Origin: Tanypteryx hageni | Taxonomy: Eukaryota; Arthropoda; Insecta; Odonata; Petaluridae | Direction: 5' to 3' | Length of the DNA stretch: 64,000 nucleotides | Assembly (NCBI GenBank): GCA_028673005.1 | Contig: CM054113.1 | Span: 66,769,350-66,833,349 of the forward strand | The notes under the pieces: model-generated | The model's database searches: none | What the model was told of the DNA's origin: nothing | What the model saw: only the letters and a program-made list of their open reading frames with translations | Made by a program: the position numbers and the translations under genes | Shown: piece after piece, positions 28,393 through 40,674 of the stretch | Position numbering within the stretch: the stretch's first letter is position 1 | How the letters are laid out: every line of letters begins with the position of its first letter

Positions 28393-28423
28393 ACTGTGCC
28401 AGAACCCGCTTTTCCCTACTACT

Positions 28424-28429
28424 CGTAAC
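28424..28429. repeat. Target-site duplication, right (CGTAAC)
   Basis: Exact copy of 12238-12243, directly after the last base of the right terminal repeat. Confidence 0.95.
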
Positions 28430-28556
28430 CTATAAATATATACACATATATTCACTAATTTCCATAAATTCCAAATCGACCACTGGAAATCGAGAATGCA
28501 TTACTCCGCATTAATATTCTATATACCTATATGGCGGATAAACCATTAACTAACAA
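28430..28556. repeat. Target repeat, right unit
   Basis: Counterpart of 12110-12237, ending with the shared word GCGGATAAACCATTAA and then CTAAC. It runs into a (TA)n microsatellite at 28558-28612. Confidence 0.6.
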
Positions 28557-28557
28557 C

Positions 28558-28561
28558 GTGT

Positions 28562-28612
<51 letters not shown>
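28558..28612. repeat. (TA)n microsatellite
   Basis: Nearly uninterrupted TA dinucleotides. The apparent reading frame here is low-complexity Tyr-Ile and not a gene. Confidence 0.9.
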
Positions 28613-28615
<3 letters not shown>

Positions 28616-29421
28616 ATTGTCTAAATACAAAGAAACTCCGCCAGGCACAAACAAAACCATCCGTTGCCAAAATTGGACGGCAGAAAATACCTGTAGCTCA
28701 ATTAAAAAGCGATACTTTACCTCCATTTTATCTGTAGCTGAAACCCAAGAACCTCTTCTAAGCTCACTGTAACCATCATGAAGTGGTACACTAAACCTCA
28801 CTGCTCTTACCTAGTCCAATGGAGGAATGGATACGCACTTGCTCAGCCATATATATTGTTCGCCGTTTAAAGTTCGAGTGGCGTCTGATCCTCGCCACTG
28901 AATGCCTGTGGTGGAGACGTCAGCGTCAGACCATCGAATTCATACGGGTAACTCACGATAGGGGCTGAAAACGCCAAATGCGGCGAATTCAAGGTTTGAC
29001 ATTTCTATGATGTTAAAATTTTTATTTTATTTGAATGATTGGCAGCGAAAAGAATATGATATAGAAAATCTAGGCCCGATGTCCCGAAAATCGAATCTCG
29101 GTAATTGCTCACACTATCTCACGGTGGTAATGTGGAATGAAGTTGAATTGCTTCTCAGATTGTAAACAAATGTAATTTCTTCGCCGATAGATGGCAGAAA
29201 CCATTTGGTGGACGGGTTCATACGAAGCAAAAAAGTGTGCTCCTAGCAGGTATGACAACACTAGAGTAAAATGTGTATGTAACACCTTATACACCAAAAA
29301 TATGAAATAAGAAATATATAAATAAATAAAATACTGGTGATAGTACACACGAACAGACACACTTATCTGGTTTTCCGTAAACCGGGTATAACCAGGGGGA
29401 GAGGGTAAAGCGGTTGGATTG

Positions 29422-29422
<1 letters not shown>
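28613..29422. other. No gene seen
   Basis: Single-copy-looking DNA without a convincing frame. A pyrimidine/purine-poor stretch near 29370-29420 leads into the GA microsatellite. Confidence 0.4.

Positions 29423-29493
<71 letters not shown>
29423..29493. repeat. (GA)n microsatellite
   Basis: About 35 uninterrupted GA units. Confidence 0.95.
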
Positions 29494-29495
<2 letters not shown>

Positions 29496-30295
29496 CAGAG
29501 GAGAATTATTGGGATATACAAAGTCGTTAATTATATTAATTTCTTTACAAAAATTAGCTTGAATGATTTCTAGTTTTTTTGTGTAAAATTATGTGGAAAT
29601 GGTAGGTACTACTTCCGATGGTGGAGGGAGGCTCTGTACTCTCCGTCACGAATGAAGGACGCCTGGTACTACAAGATTCAACGATAAGAATCCGCTGGCT
29701 CTCTTCCAATCTTTCCTGCACGAAAACTATTTTTACTTTTCCTCTTAAATGAGTACACGCACATGCACGCCAGCGCGCGCACACACAAATTAAATCATTA
29801 TATGTTTTCTACCTTTCGGATAGTTTTTGGATCACCAAACCCAACCCAATCTGCCTCATTTTCTTTTTTCTTTCCCTTCATCTTCTCATACCGAAAACAA
29901 GAAGTCCAAACCAGGACTAATGCAGGCTGGTTTCCCAAAGTTGACGCCCAGAATTGATTACTTATATTGACAGGGAATGTTTCATTATGTGTTACTAATT
30001 CCAAGGAATTCTCACACCATAAATACCATTTGTAATTCATGGCTTGTCAATGATAGAGAAATTTTTGAAAACAAATTAATAGAGCATTATCAGGTTTAAA
30101 ATACTAAAACAATGTCCTATTCCTGAAATTATATTTTGCATGTATTTTTTAAATAAACGAGTTTAATAAATAAATGTTGCTCTGTACGCTAATATGTATG
30201 GATCAACTCTCCATTGCTGAAGGGTAGTAGAATGGAAAAGAAAATAACCCATTTGTTCACTCGTCTATGCTCAAGCCGAGTTCGGTAATAATCGT
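29494..30295. other. No gene seen
   Basis: AT-rich DNA. Short frames here carry no recognisable protein features. Confidence 0.4.
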
Positions 30296-30728
30296 CTCCA
30301 TGGCAACAATCCGATAAAATGCGATTTAAAACGCAAAAACGCTATATTTTTGTATAAATTTAAGAAAATACGATCAATTATCAAAATTTTGTGATAAGAG
30401 TTAGAATTTACATTATTTTCCCCTTAGAACAGTACAAACCTCGCACCGATATCACAATTTTGAGATATTTTAAAGTATTAAAGAAAACATCTCTGCACGA
30501 TGGATTTGAGACTTGCTATGTAAAACAAATAGGGAAAAAACGTTCCTGGAATCGAACCCGGTACTTAAATCTTCGCCAAATAAAATATAGCCCGGAGGTG
30601 GACCCTGGTAGCACGAGCCTCATACCAATTTCATGAAAATCGGTACATTGATGCAAAAGTTGTTAGTGGGACACACAGACAGGATCATTTCATCAGGCTA
30701 TCTTTCCTTTGGAATCCAGCCTAATAAA
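30296..30728. repeat. Interspersed repeat with tRNA-like motif, copy 1
   Basis: It shares many ordered words with 30985-31615: CTATGGCAACA-like start, ACGATCAATTATC, TGCACGATGGATTT, TCCTGGAATCGAACCCGG (box-B-like on the minus strand), TTTCATGAAAATCGGT and an end with CTATTTCCATTCTGGAA-like text. Divergence is roughly 25-30% by eye. A degraded SINE or non-autonomous element is likely. Confidence 0.6.
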
Positions 30729-30984
30729 CGAAAAGGAAAGGTAAACAAGTTGATTCAAACGTAACTTATGATGCCTACTTTCCATTTAATCATTTATTTA
30801 ATACTTATATTGCCTTTAATAGCTTTAAAATCACTGCGGAGATGTTGCTTTTTTGTTCCCAAATTTCATAATTTAGCGTTATAAAATATTACAAATACAT
30901 TCGAACGGAATATTAAATTGATCACACGTATTTGAGCGGCAAAAATAACGCGTGTACATGTTAGAATATACCGAATCTGAGTCC

Positions 30985-31615
30985 AACAATAGTTGTTGCT
31001 ATGGCAACACTCTCGTAATGAGTGATCATCATCATAGGTAGTCTGTCCGTAGACAGGTCCGTGATTATTCTTGGTTAAACCTGGTTCTTCATATTTTTCT
31101 ATTTTCCGCTGTCCTCTTCATATCTTGATACCTCTCTTTCCCTTTCAAATCGTCTATGAGCTGAAACCTTTTCCTACCTCTTTCCCTTTTCCCATCTAGT
31201 TGTGATATAAAATGAAAAAAACAGCATTTACGCAAAATTCTAAGAAATACGATCGATAAGCAAAAGTCTAAGATAAAAATTAGAATCTTCATTCCTTTCC
31301 TCAGGGAATAGTACAAAACTCGCTCCGATATTACAATTATAAGATATTTTAATATGCAAGAGAAAATTACCCTGCACGATGGATTTCAGATTTCCCATGT
31401 AAATCAAATGGGAAGGATAGTTCCTGGAATCGAACCCAGGACTTCAATATTGGCAACAAAAACTATCCTCGGGAGCTCGGCCCATGTAGCAAAAGATTTC
31501 CACCACGTTTCATGAAAATCGGTCTATTGGTTCAAAAATTAATACGGGCGGACGGGCAGACAGACAGACACAACGATAAAACTATAAGCCTATTTCCATT
31601 CTGGAAAGTAGGCTA
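30985..31615. repeat. Interspersed repeat with tRNA-like motif, copy 2, interrupted by a LINE piece
   Basis: Same family as 30296-30728. The sequence between CTCGTAATGAGTGAT and GTGATATAAAATG is occupied by a LINE 3' fragment, flanked by a short GTGAT duplication. Confidence 0.6.
31023..31204 (-). mobile_element. 5'-truncated LINE fragment (same family as the 40.6-kb copy)
   Basis: About 180 bp identical in layout to the 3' end of the 40.6-kb LINE (minus-strand C-terminal codons and the CATCATCAT tail). GTGAT at both edges looks like a short target duplication. It is inserted in the repeat described at 30985-31615. Confidence 0.8.
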
Positions 31616-33050
31616 AAAATGGGAGCTTCATTTGCTGAAGCAATATGAAAAAGCGCGTTTTATTTATTGAGGCTTGTTTAGAATTGTAGACAATTTTTTT
31701 ATAAATTTAGTAATAAAATTATATGACAATGTAATTATCCAATAATTAATTAAAATTTTTAAATTTTCTGTATATCCCATACACCCTACAGATTTAAGTC
31801 TTATATCTCTTATCGTTTACTTGCTATTTGAATTTAAATGATTGCACAGATGGATAGAGTGCGAAAATGTATGCGCGTTAAAAAAAATAAAACGCGCTAA
31901 AAAGTAATTGGATAAGGATAGGAGGAAGGATATCCAGCGCACAATAAATAAGGAACCGGTGGCTAAAGTTGCCGGCAATATGATGCGAAGCTTTCTTTCT
32001 ACTACTACGTCCCTCTTGCAGCGAGAGACAAAACGCGTTGACATTGTGGCTATAAAAGAAAAATAAATAAAATTAAAAAAAAACATTTTTTAAATAGCGC
32101 AAACTTTTCAAATGCACTAAAAGCGTCAAGTAAATTTATTTGTACACCTCAACTGTGTAGTACGCACAATTCATATTTTGTATGTTTTTAATTTATATAT
32201 GCAGTCAATTTTGTCGATTAGTTAAATTTGATTTTGTTAAGTAATAGGAAAAGTTTATATACATAATAACAACGTAGATCTAATTACGAAGTAGTAATAG
32301 CACGAAGATTGGACGATAATGAGAATGACAGAGCCGGGGGGAACCTCTCAAGCGAAATGCCGAAATCAAAAAGGCGAGTGCTCTTGACGATGAATGACTT
32401 TTGCTAGGAAAAATACACGAAAATTTCCTTTTCAAAACGAATTTGTGAAACGACTCGACACGTTTTTTAAATCAACGGTAGGAAAATAAATTTTGATTCT
32501 TTTAGAATTAAGGAACTCGGAACCCTGGCGCACAAATTTTCGCAGACGACCTCCCCCCCCCCCCTCCTCCACAATCCGCGCACAGGGTCTGGGGCTTCTG
32601 TGGGGCCCTAACGCAATTGCGCCCGGGGTAATCCGCCATTGGGCACAGAAATACATTAATATCGAAATGTTTGGCTCATTGTCAGTGTCTAGATCAGCGA
32701 TGATAAAATATTAAGTATTTCAACTTGAATTGCAAAGTGGGCACTTACATAAACGGGCATTTTCAGTGACATTTACGTAACATCCACGAGGCATTACAGA
32801 GTAGTTCGCATTCCGCTGGTCATTTTAAAAATAAAACTATTCTAACCAAATGGAATGGAATTTCGCCGTGTTTCGCAGATTCAGTGAAGCATTTCCGCGA
32901 TTTATATTTAACTCGCTTTCAACGTTCATTTAAATACAATGAGAAATCATCGATTTATGGAGAATAAATATATTTGAGTTCTAGAAATAAAATCAGTTTT
33001 AACAGAGCTATTTTTAGTTCTATTCGTCATTGCTGAAAAGTACTATTATC
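31616..33050. other. No gene; short GC-rich hAT-like fragment near 32.55 kb
   Basis: Mostly AT-rich, no convincing frame. At 32520-32640 a GC-rich text (CCCCTCCTCCAC, then GGGGCCCTAACGCAATTGCG) resembles worn pieces of hAT elements, as near 10.1 kb. Confidence 0.35.
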
Positions 33051-33089
33051 TCCGTGATGTCCGTCCGTCCGTACGCATATATCAGGGAA

Positions 33090-34390
33090 GAGTTGGCAGA
33101 ACCGATTTCAGCCAAATTTGGTACATGAAATATTCACATAAATTAATGACAAAAATGGCATATTTGGACCAGATCGACTGATCAGGGGTGCCACAATTAC
33201 AAAGTTAAACTTTTCGATAATTATGAATTTGGAAAGAATTGGTTGAACCGATTTCAATGAAATTTTGTAAAAAGGAGGCGTGTAACATAAAAAAACAAAA
33301 TCAATATGTTTAATATAGATATAGAAAGCTGATCTTCCACAATACAAGAAAAAAAACATTATTTTTACACATATTTGTGCTCAAGTGTCTGCATCATTTT
33401 AAAGCAAATTATAATATTTATAATTTACACACATATAGAAAACTATAATATAATATTTAAACCGAAACAGCGAAACAGGGGTGCCACAATTACAAATTAA
33501 ATTCTTTCATTAATTAAGTAGTTGGAAGGAATTGGCCGAACGGATTTCAAATAAATTTTGTATATAAGATTTATACAACATACCATAATGAAATCAAGAT
33601 GTTTAAAGCTGAGCTAAAGAGCAGGGCTACCACAATAAAAAGTAAAATAATATTTCTTTTACGCGTAATTATAGAGAACTGACGACATGGATTTTTGTGT
33701 AGATGTAAAAATCAGGGCTGCCACAATCAAAGTAATAAAAATAATTCCTTTTACACGTCTTTGTGTTGAATTGTCAGAATCGATTTCAACTAAATTTAGT
33801 ATTTATAATGTCACATATATACTAAACCATAATAGCATATTTGGACCGGATCTGCCAAACAGGGGAGCCACAATTTCAAATTAAACTATTTCAGTAATAA
33901 TGGATTTGGAGAGAATTGGCTGGACGGATTTCAACTAAATTTTGTATATGAAATTAGTAAAACATATCATAATGAAATCAAGATGTTTAAAGCGGAGCTA
34001 AAGAGCAGGGCTACCACAGTAAAAAGTTAAATGATATTTTTTTACAAGTAGTTATAGAGAACTGACCATATGGATTTTAACCAAATGTGTTGTGTATAAT
34101 CTGCATATAAATAAATAACCAAAATATTACATTTAAACCGTGTCGACTAAACAGGGCTACACGATATCAAGGTTAGAATTTTTCGGTAACAATGAATTTG
34201 GAAGGTATTGGCTGAACGGATTAAAAAAAAAATTTGTTCGTAGGGCGAGTATAGAATGGGAAAACGAAATGAATACATGTACAATAGAATGGGTCTAAAA
34301 TGCAGGGCTACCACAATACAAGAAAAAATAATTTTCTGATTTCAAATCAAATACATTAGTATACGATTATTCTAGGGCGAATTTGACGAA
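33090..34390. repeat. Degenerate tandem-like array, unit ~150-290 bp
   Basis: The core CGATTTCAACTAAATTT (with variants) recurs near 33105, 33255, 33545, 33780, 33930, 34072 and 34220. Between cores recur CATATTTGGACC, CAGGGGTGCCACAATTACAAA and GAATTTGGAAAGAATTGGCTGAACG, in the same order. Spacing is irregular, so the array has diverged or been rearranged. No coding content. Confidence 0.7.
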
Positions 34391-34799
34391 ATGCGCTTCT
34401 GTACCACGGGAAACCCGTGTACACCCCTACTTGTTTTAATGTTCTTATTGTTTATGGTTGAAAACTCTTATTGTTAGTCTTGGTGTCAGTGGCATATCGA
34501 TTGAAAGCGAGCATTACCTGAGAATTGGAATATATTACGCAAAAACGAAAATAAATTTTTAAAGCTTTCTTAAAAACTTCTTTTAACAATGGAAAATGCA
34601 ATAAAACATGTACGCGATAAAAATATTGAATTGAGTTTGTGTTGTCCTTTTTTTAGAATCTACTACCGGTGAATCACCACTGATGACGGCTTCTTTGTGG
34701 CGCCGATATCTGGTTTTCCCAAACTTTCTATGGTTATTGAAGAAACTTATTTAGTCAATTTGATATCAGCCATAAAGCGAGATCAATAGTTCTCTTTCG

Positions 34800-35285
34800 A
34801 ATGTAACTACAGTTCAACCTCTATAACCCGAACTAATTAATGCAAGGGCGTGTTCGGAATATTGAGGTGTTTGGATTACTTGATCCATGTAAAATGACGA
34901 GGAAAAAATCTATTGTATTAAATTTCTGTAAATAAAACACCAATTAATGCACTTACAGTTAACTAAAATGACTGTGAGAGATACAAGTTGATGGATGGGA
35001 AAATTGTACTCCACTCTGTGCCGCGGCAGTAGGAATGAGCTACATCGACACGGCCGTGCCAATATCGCTAATTCCTTTTAAAACAATGTTTCAAAGAATC
35101 ATCTATTCAGCCGCAAGAGGCATTAGTAGTGGACATCTGTCCCCGACTTTGTTACAAAATAAAAGCTTCAAATTTCACTTTCCGATGCTCGCTTCGCTTA
35201 ACCGAGTCTTTACACCTGATGTTGAGAAACAGTTCAGATTACTGGGAGTTCGGTTTACCCTAGGGTGCACTGCACTTGAGATTAT
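34800..35285. mobile_element. Possible pogo/Tigger-type MITE remnant
   Basis: Starts ACAGTTCAACCTCTATAACC, like Tigger termini (CAGTTGAACCTC...), and ends in a text whose reverse reads GTGCACCCTAGGGTAAACCG. The inner words CCGAACT match at both ends. Pairing is weak and the call is tentative. Confidence 0.35.
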
Positions 35286-35349
35286 TACACTGATATCTCT
35301 ACGAGCCATTTTCCTTCGAGAAATTTCTTTATATCTCGTAAAAACCTAA

Positions 35350-35950
35350 TAATATATATTTGAGTCATTGGTTTTATGGTACCGATGAAAATTATGTCGA
35401 CGAACCAAGGATCACTTCGACGAGAAATTAATCAAATGAATTCTTAAAAACTCCAAAGAGCCTTACTCTCCTGATTCCGATCCTCGATTGATGCTTAATC
35501 GCTTCATTAACTCTCTCTCTTTCTTCCACTCGTTTCTCTGCTGCGTCAAAATTATATAACGCCGCGCGTTGTGTGACCTCGCTCCCTTTCAAATCTTTCA
35601 AGCCTTACTCACCTACAATATTTGCTAAATATACATTTTCGCTTTCACTCTTGCCTATTTGTGTCATTTTGAAATAAAAAAATGAGAATCGCGTTTATTT
35701 TACGCAATGCTCTGTTTAAAAAATAACGTTAAGTAGGGGTTCTTTACTTGAAACCTCCAATCCGCTTTTTTCGTTGAAAACCTTTTGGAAGGTAAATTCC
35801 TAATGAGTCGTAAAAAAACGCGGTTCTTACGTGAATTTTAACTCGGAGTAGAAAAAGAATCGTACTCTTGACGGATTCCAACCGAATCGGGCGCGTGCGA
35901 AAATATTTTGTGGCCACAGTCCTCGATATCTACAATAAAACGACGAATTC
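35350..35950. other. No gene seen
   Basis: AT-rich DNA with a short pyrimidine-rich part near 35510. Nothing was recognised. Confidence 0.4.
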
Positions 35951-35954
35951 GGTC

Positions 35955-36238
35955 TTGCGTACAAAATAATTGCTGTAATTATAATTAAGTAGGCAACACA
36001 AAATGGTTGGTGACGAGGCAGCTATTACATAAACAATAACGTTATTAAATGTTGCCAATAGAAAGGGAGAAAAACCCACAAATTTAACCTTACCGCACGC
36101 ACTAATTCTATCGCAAGAAATGGGTTTAATTCCCGTCTTTTTATGGTGCCTACCTGGACGTATTAAATAAAAAATCTGTTGTGGCCACCACATGACTTTC
36201 TCCATACCTGTAATATTTCTAAAAATTCCAAATAGGTT
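35955..36238. repeat. Interspersed repeat, related to 44.85 kb and 51.68 kb
   Basis: The part CTTGCGTACAAAATAATTGC with ATTATAATTAAGT resembles 44855-45020. The part TGTGGCCACCACATGACTTTC to CCAAATAGGTT (36180-36238) is almost identical to 51684-51733, where no LINE interrupts it. Confidence 0.7.
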
Positions 36239-36499
36239 CATCATCATCATAAGTAGTCTGTCCGTAGACAGGTCCGTGATTATTCATGGTTAAGCCTGGT
36301 TCTCCATATACTCCTATTTTCCGCTGTGCTCTTCATATCTTGATAACTCTCTTTCCCTTTCACAAATCGTCTATCAGCTGAAATCTTTTCCTACCTCTTT
36401 CCCTTTTTCCATCTAGTTTTTCTTCTAACACGTCTTTTATCATACTCTCTCTCCTCAAGTAACGTCCAACCCAGTTTCCTTCATCTTTCTAATAGATAT

Positions 36500-37312
36500 T
36501 TGAATTCATCTAGGAAGATAGTCAAGCGTTCATCATAGAAACAAGATTAAACAAACTATTGTCATAATGCTGTAATCTTTTAATACAAGTCTCTTTATTT
36601 TAATGTGGATTTATATTGATATGAGCATTCTTACGTTTTTTGAAGGGATATTTCTGCTAATAATTGTAAGTTTTTATTTATCGTATTTGTTACTGATAGT
36701 AAGTTTTTATTTATCTTAAAAACTTTTTGTCTTTATTCACTATTTAAGATAGGTAATATTGTTGTAAAAGATGTTAATTTGAACAAATGTTAATGAAACA
36801 TTTTAAAGTATTGTGTTGTAGCTTAGAAATTCTTCAGTTAACTATATTTATACAGTGTTTTATATGGATGGTTGATGTGTTGTTAAGAAAAGAACAATTT
36901 ATTATTTTTGTCATTTAAGTTAGGTGACTAAAATATGAAATATTCAACAATTTCACTCCTACTAGTATCTAAAGCTGAATTACTCTGAACTAGCAGTATA
37001 TTTTGGAAGCAGTATGAATGGATAAGTTAGTATTTCCATTAATGCAATAAAAGATACTATCAAACTTCTTACTACTTATATACCAAACATTCTTACATTT
37101 GCCATTGGTTCTCTACTTCTGTCTGCCATTCTCTCAACTGTAAATAGATTAAAGATTAAATAAAGAGACCCAAACATCACTCAACAGCTGGTAGACACTT
37201 TTGCAAATTTTTACGCCCATGCAAGCAGAAAGGTTATCATAATTATATTATAAAGTTTATTCATATAAAAGTATTAACCATATAAAAGTTGATTATAAAA
37301 ATTCATTTTTAT
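36500..37312. repeat. Left arm of a large inverted repeat (inside the LINE copy)
   Basis: Inverse of pieces of 38926-40075. Matching words include TACCAGCTGTTGAGTGATG against CATCACTCAACAGCTGGTA, ACTACTTATATACCAAACATTC against GAATGTTTGGTATATAAGTAGT and GAAGGGATATTT...GCTAATAATTGTAAG in inverse near 40000. Identity is roughly 80-85% by eye. Confidence 0.75.
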
Positions 37313-38525
37313 ACCTTTACTTGTTACTAGTCTATTTATTATATTCTGGAGTTCCTCTTCCTTTCTTGCTAGAAGTACTTGATCATCCATGTATTTTACT
37401 GTTCTTATAATCCTTCCTCCAATTTTGAAATCTCCTGTGTCTTCTAATGCATCTTGCATTAGACTTGCTCCATATATATTGAACAGGGTCAATAATAGGC
37501 AGCAGCCCTGTCTTATTCCTCTACCGATATTTACTCTGCAGGTGTCCGCATTCTCCAACCTGAGCTTTACAACTTGATTGACATATAGATTCCTGATCAG
37601 TCTCCTGTCTTTCCAGTCTACACCTATATCCTTTAATATCTTCATCAACTTTACCCAATTTACTCTATCAAAGGCCTTCTGCCAGTCTATGAAACATGCG
37701 CAGATATCTTGACTGTACTCTATTGCCCTTTCTGATATGATTCTAACTACTCCTATAGCATCTCTAGTTCCTCGTCCTTCTCTGAAACCGAATTAATCTT
37801 CCCCTATTATTTCTTCTGCCTTTTTCTCCAGCCTTTTATTAAGAATCCTTGTGATGATCTTCGAAGTGTGTGACAGAAGGCTTATCGATCTGTACTCTTT
37901 ACACTGCATTGCCTTTGGCTTCTTCCTTAGAGGGATCATTGTTACTTCTAGGAAATCCCGAGGCCACTCACTCTCCTGTGTCGTAAATCTTATTAATTAA
38001 TTTTGTGATCACTTTTAGTCCTTCTGATCCCTTGACTTTAAGTACCTCAGTCAGAATTCCATCGCTGACTGTGACTTTCCCTTTTTTTAGTCCCACTATC
38101 GCTTTTTCTACTTCGCTCTCCATAATACTTGGTCCTAAGTTGTCTTCTTCAATGTTTTCCTCATCTTCCAGTTCTATTTTTTTGATCCTCCCTGCTTGCT
38201 GTATAGTTCCTTAATGAATTATTCCCATACCTGTGCTACATCCTTTGTTTCTGAGACTATCTTCCCATCCGTATTCATAATTCCTTTACCATGAATTCCA
38301 TTAGACTTCTTATCTTCTAATTCCAGTGCCCTAGCATACATACATCATGTCGTACCGTCCAAACTTCTCCATTAGTTGAATTTCATCACATTTTTCTTTT
38401 ATCCAATTTTCTCTAGCTTTATCTGTTACCCTTCTCAACTCATTGTTTATACGTATGTCTATAGTTGGCTCTACCTTCTTCACTGTTAACGTTTTTCTAT
38501 TTTCATCTCTCATCCATTTTCTCAA
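37274..38525 (-). pseudogene. Reverse transcriptase remnant of the truncated LINE
   Basis: Minus-strand pieces show IGRGIRQGCCLLLTLFNIYG and VKYMDDQVLLA, where the catalytic YADD has become YMDD, plus RRVTDKARENWIKEKC further upstream. Frameshifts and stops separate them. It is the decayed central part of the LINE ORF seen intact at 40675-43671. Confidence 0.8.
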
Positions 38526-38925
38526 GCATTTCCTTAGTGATCCATGGTTTTCTGATTATCTTCTCTTGTTTTCCAATCTCTTTATCCAAGGTATCCTTGA
38601 TACTGGTTTTAATTTCTTCCCATTCTATATCCAGGGTCTTTGGTTTCTTTTCCAAATTTCTTAGGCGATCTTCTAACTTCATGCTGACTACATCCTGCCT
38701 TTCTTTCAGTTTTTCTAGGTCCCAAGTCTGTCTTTCTTTTCTCGTTTTTCTTATTTGTTTGAGCTTTGTACTTACGTCAACTATTATAAGGCTGTGGTGT
38801 AAATCAATGTCTGCTCCTGGTAATGCCTTGGTGGTCTTTATGCTGTTACTGAATAGGTTGCATAATAATAAAAATTTTAAGAAACTGCGAGAAAATTCTA
38901 GACATTACAAAGAACAGAAACAATT

Positions 38926-39570
38926 GAAGATATAAAAATGAATTTTTATAACCAACTTTGATATAGTTTATAATTTAATATGAATAAACTCTAGAATGTA
39001 ATTATGATAACCTTTCCGCTTGCATGGGGATAAAAATTGCAAAAGTGTCTACCAGCTGTTGAGTGATGTGGGGGTCTTTCTATTTAAACTTTAATCTTTT
39101 TACAGTTGTGAGAATGGCAGACAGAAGTAGAGAACTCAGTGACAAATGTAAGAATGTTTGGTATATAAGTAGTAAGAAGTTTGATAGTATCTTTTGTTTA
39201 AATAATGAAAATACTGACTTAACTATTCATATTGCTTAAAATCAACAAAAATATACTGCTAGGTAAGAGTAATTCAACTTTAGATACTAGTAGGAGTGAA
39301 AGTGTTGAATATTTCATATTTTAGTAACCTAACTTAAATGATAAAAATAATAAATTGTTCTTTTCCTAACAGCATATCAACCATCCATATAAAACCACTG
39401 TATAAGTATAGTTAGCTGAAGAATGGCTAAGCTACAACACAACATTTTAAATATTTTATTTAAATTTGTTCAAATTATCCTTTACAACAGTATTACATAT
39501 ATGAAATACTGATAAAGGGAATATGATACTTTTAGAAAAATCCAAGAACAGCTGGTCTTAAAGGTCTATA

Positions 39571-39646
<76 letters not shown>

Positions 39647-40075
39647 GATCGGATTAACCATTATTAATAGTAGAGCAATACGAATGCGATTATAATGTAA
39701 TAATAAGAAAATGTATGTATAACGCAATATTATAAGAGTAGCGATAAGAATTTAATAATTATTTAATAATAATAATAAAATTCATCAAAAGCTTTCATGT
39801 ACCTTGATTTCCCCGACGTAATTCTTAATGAAAATTCCAGTTACCGCAAAAACCACAATTCACCAATGAGGTTTTAAATGGCCTTTTCATTGGAAAACAG
39901 CTTTAAGAATAATCTTAAATGAATAAAGAGAAAAAGTTTTGAAGATAAATAAAAACTTACGATCAATAATAATTACGATAAATAAAATCTTACAATTATT
40001 AGCGAAAATATCCCTTCAAAAAAACGTAGGAATGCTAGTATCAATACAAATCCAAATTAAAATAAAGAGCCTTCT
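38926..40075. repeat. Right arm of the large inverted repeat
   Basis: Pairs with 36500-37312 but carries an extra ~400 bp (about 39520-39930), including a (TA)n tract at 39573-39641. With the LINE remnants as spacer, the whole could fold into a long hairpin. Confidence 0.75.
39573..39641. repeat. (TA)n microsatellite
   Basis: Thirty-four or so TA units without interruption. Confidence 0.95.
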
Positions 40076-40296
40076 CTTACACCACCACCAACAATGACAA
40101 TAGTTTGTTTAATCTCATTGCTATGATTGATGCTTGTCTATCTTCCCACGCGAATTCAAATACACATTTATCGCAGCGCCAATGCAAGGATCTGGTGGCC
40201 AAGGTGACTAAATCACTCGGCATATGCGATGGTGAGGTGAGGTGGTTTGAACCCCCCAAGCCACTTTGGATTTTTTCAGATTAGACGGGTTCCAAA

Positions 40297-40617
<321 letters not shown>

Positions 40618-40674
40618 ATATATATATATATATCATCATCATCATAGGTAGTCTGTCCGTAGACAGGTCCGTGA

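Larger units (their letters stand above)
12244..28423. mobile_element. Complete Polinton/Maverick (adintovirus-like) element
   Basis: A 16,180-bp unit with 758-bp terminal inverted repeats starting AGTAGTAGGG, flanked by the 6-bp duplication CGTAAC. It encodes the defining set of the class: protein-primed DNA polymerase B, retrovirus-like integrase with chromodomain, FtsK/HerA-type packaging ATPase, adenain-like protease, and major and minor capsid-like proteins. Length, terminal bases and duplication size all match the family. The near-identity of the two terminal repeats points to recent insertion. A single TAG inside the polymerase is the only obvious break in the core genes. The cargo includes BIR domains at both ends. 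Confidence 0.97.
27666..28423 (-). repeat. Right terminal inverted repeat of the Polinton
   Basis: Inverse copy of 12244-13001, with at least seven substitutions and no indel. It begins inside the BIR fusion gene and includes the gene's stop, AATAAA signal and the mirrored cluster of palindromic sites near the tip. Confidence 0.95.
36239..38851 (-). mobile_element. 5'-truncated, internally rearranged LINE copy
   Basis: Flanked by the 8-bp duplication AATAGGTT (36231-36238 and 38852-38859). The 3' end (CATCATCAT at 36239) and most of the ORF match the 40.6-kb LINE at about 90%. Between about 36490 and 37312 the expected ~420 bp of LINE sequence is missing and replaced by ~820 bp of AT-rich DNA that forms an inverted repeat with 38926-40075. 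The ORF is broken many times. A related unoccupied site lies at 51.73 kb. Confidence 0.88.

Noticed and set aside
33090..34390. CRISPR array
   Set aside because: The repeats are long, degenerate and irregularly spaced, and the surroundings are eukaryotic; no short identical repeats with unique spacers were seen.
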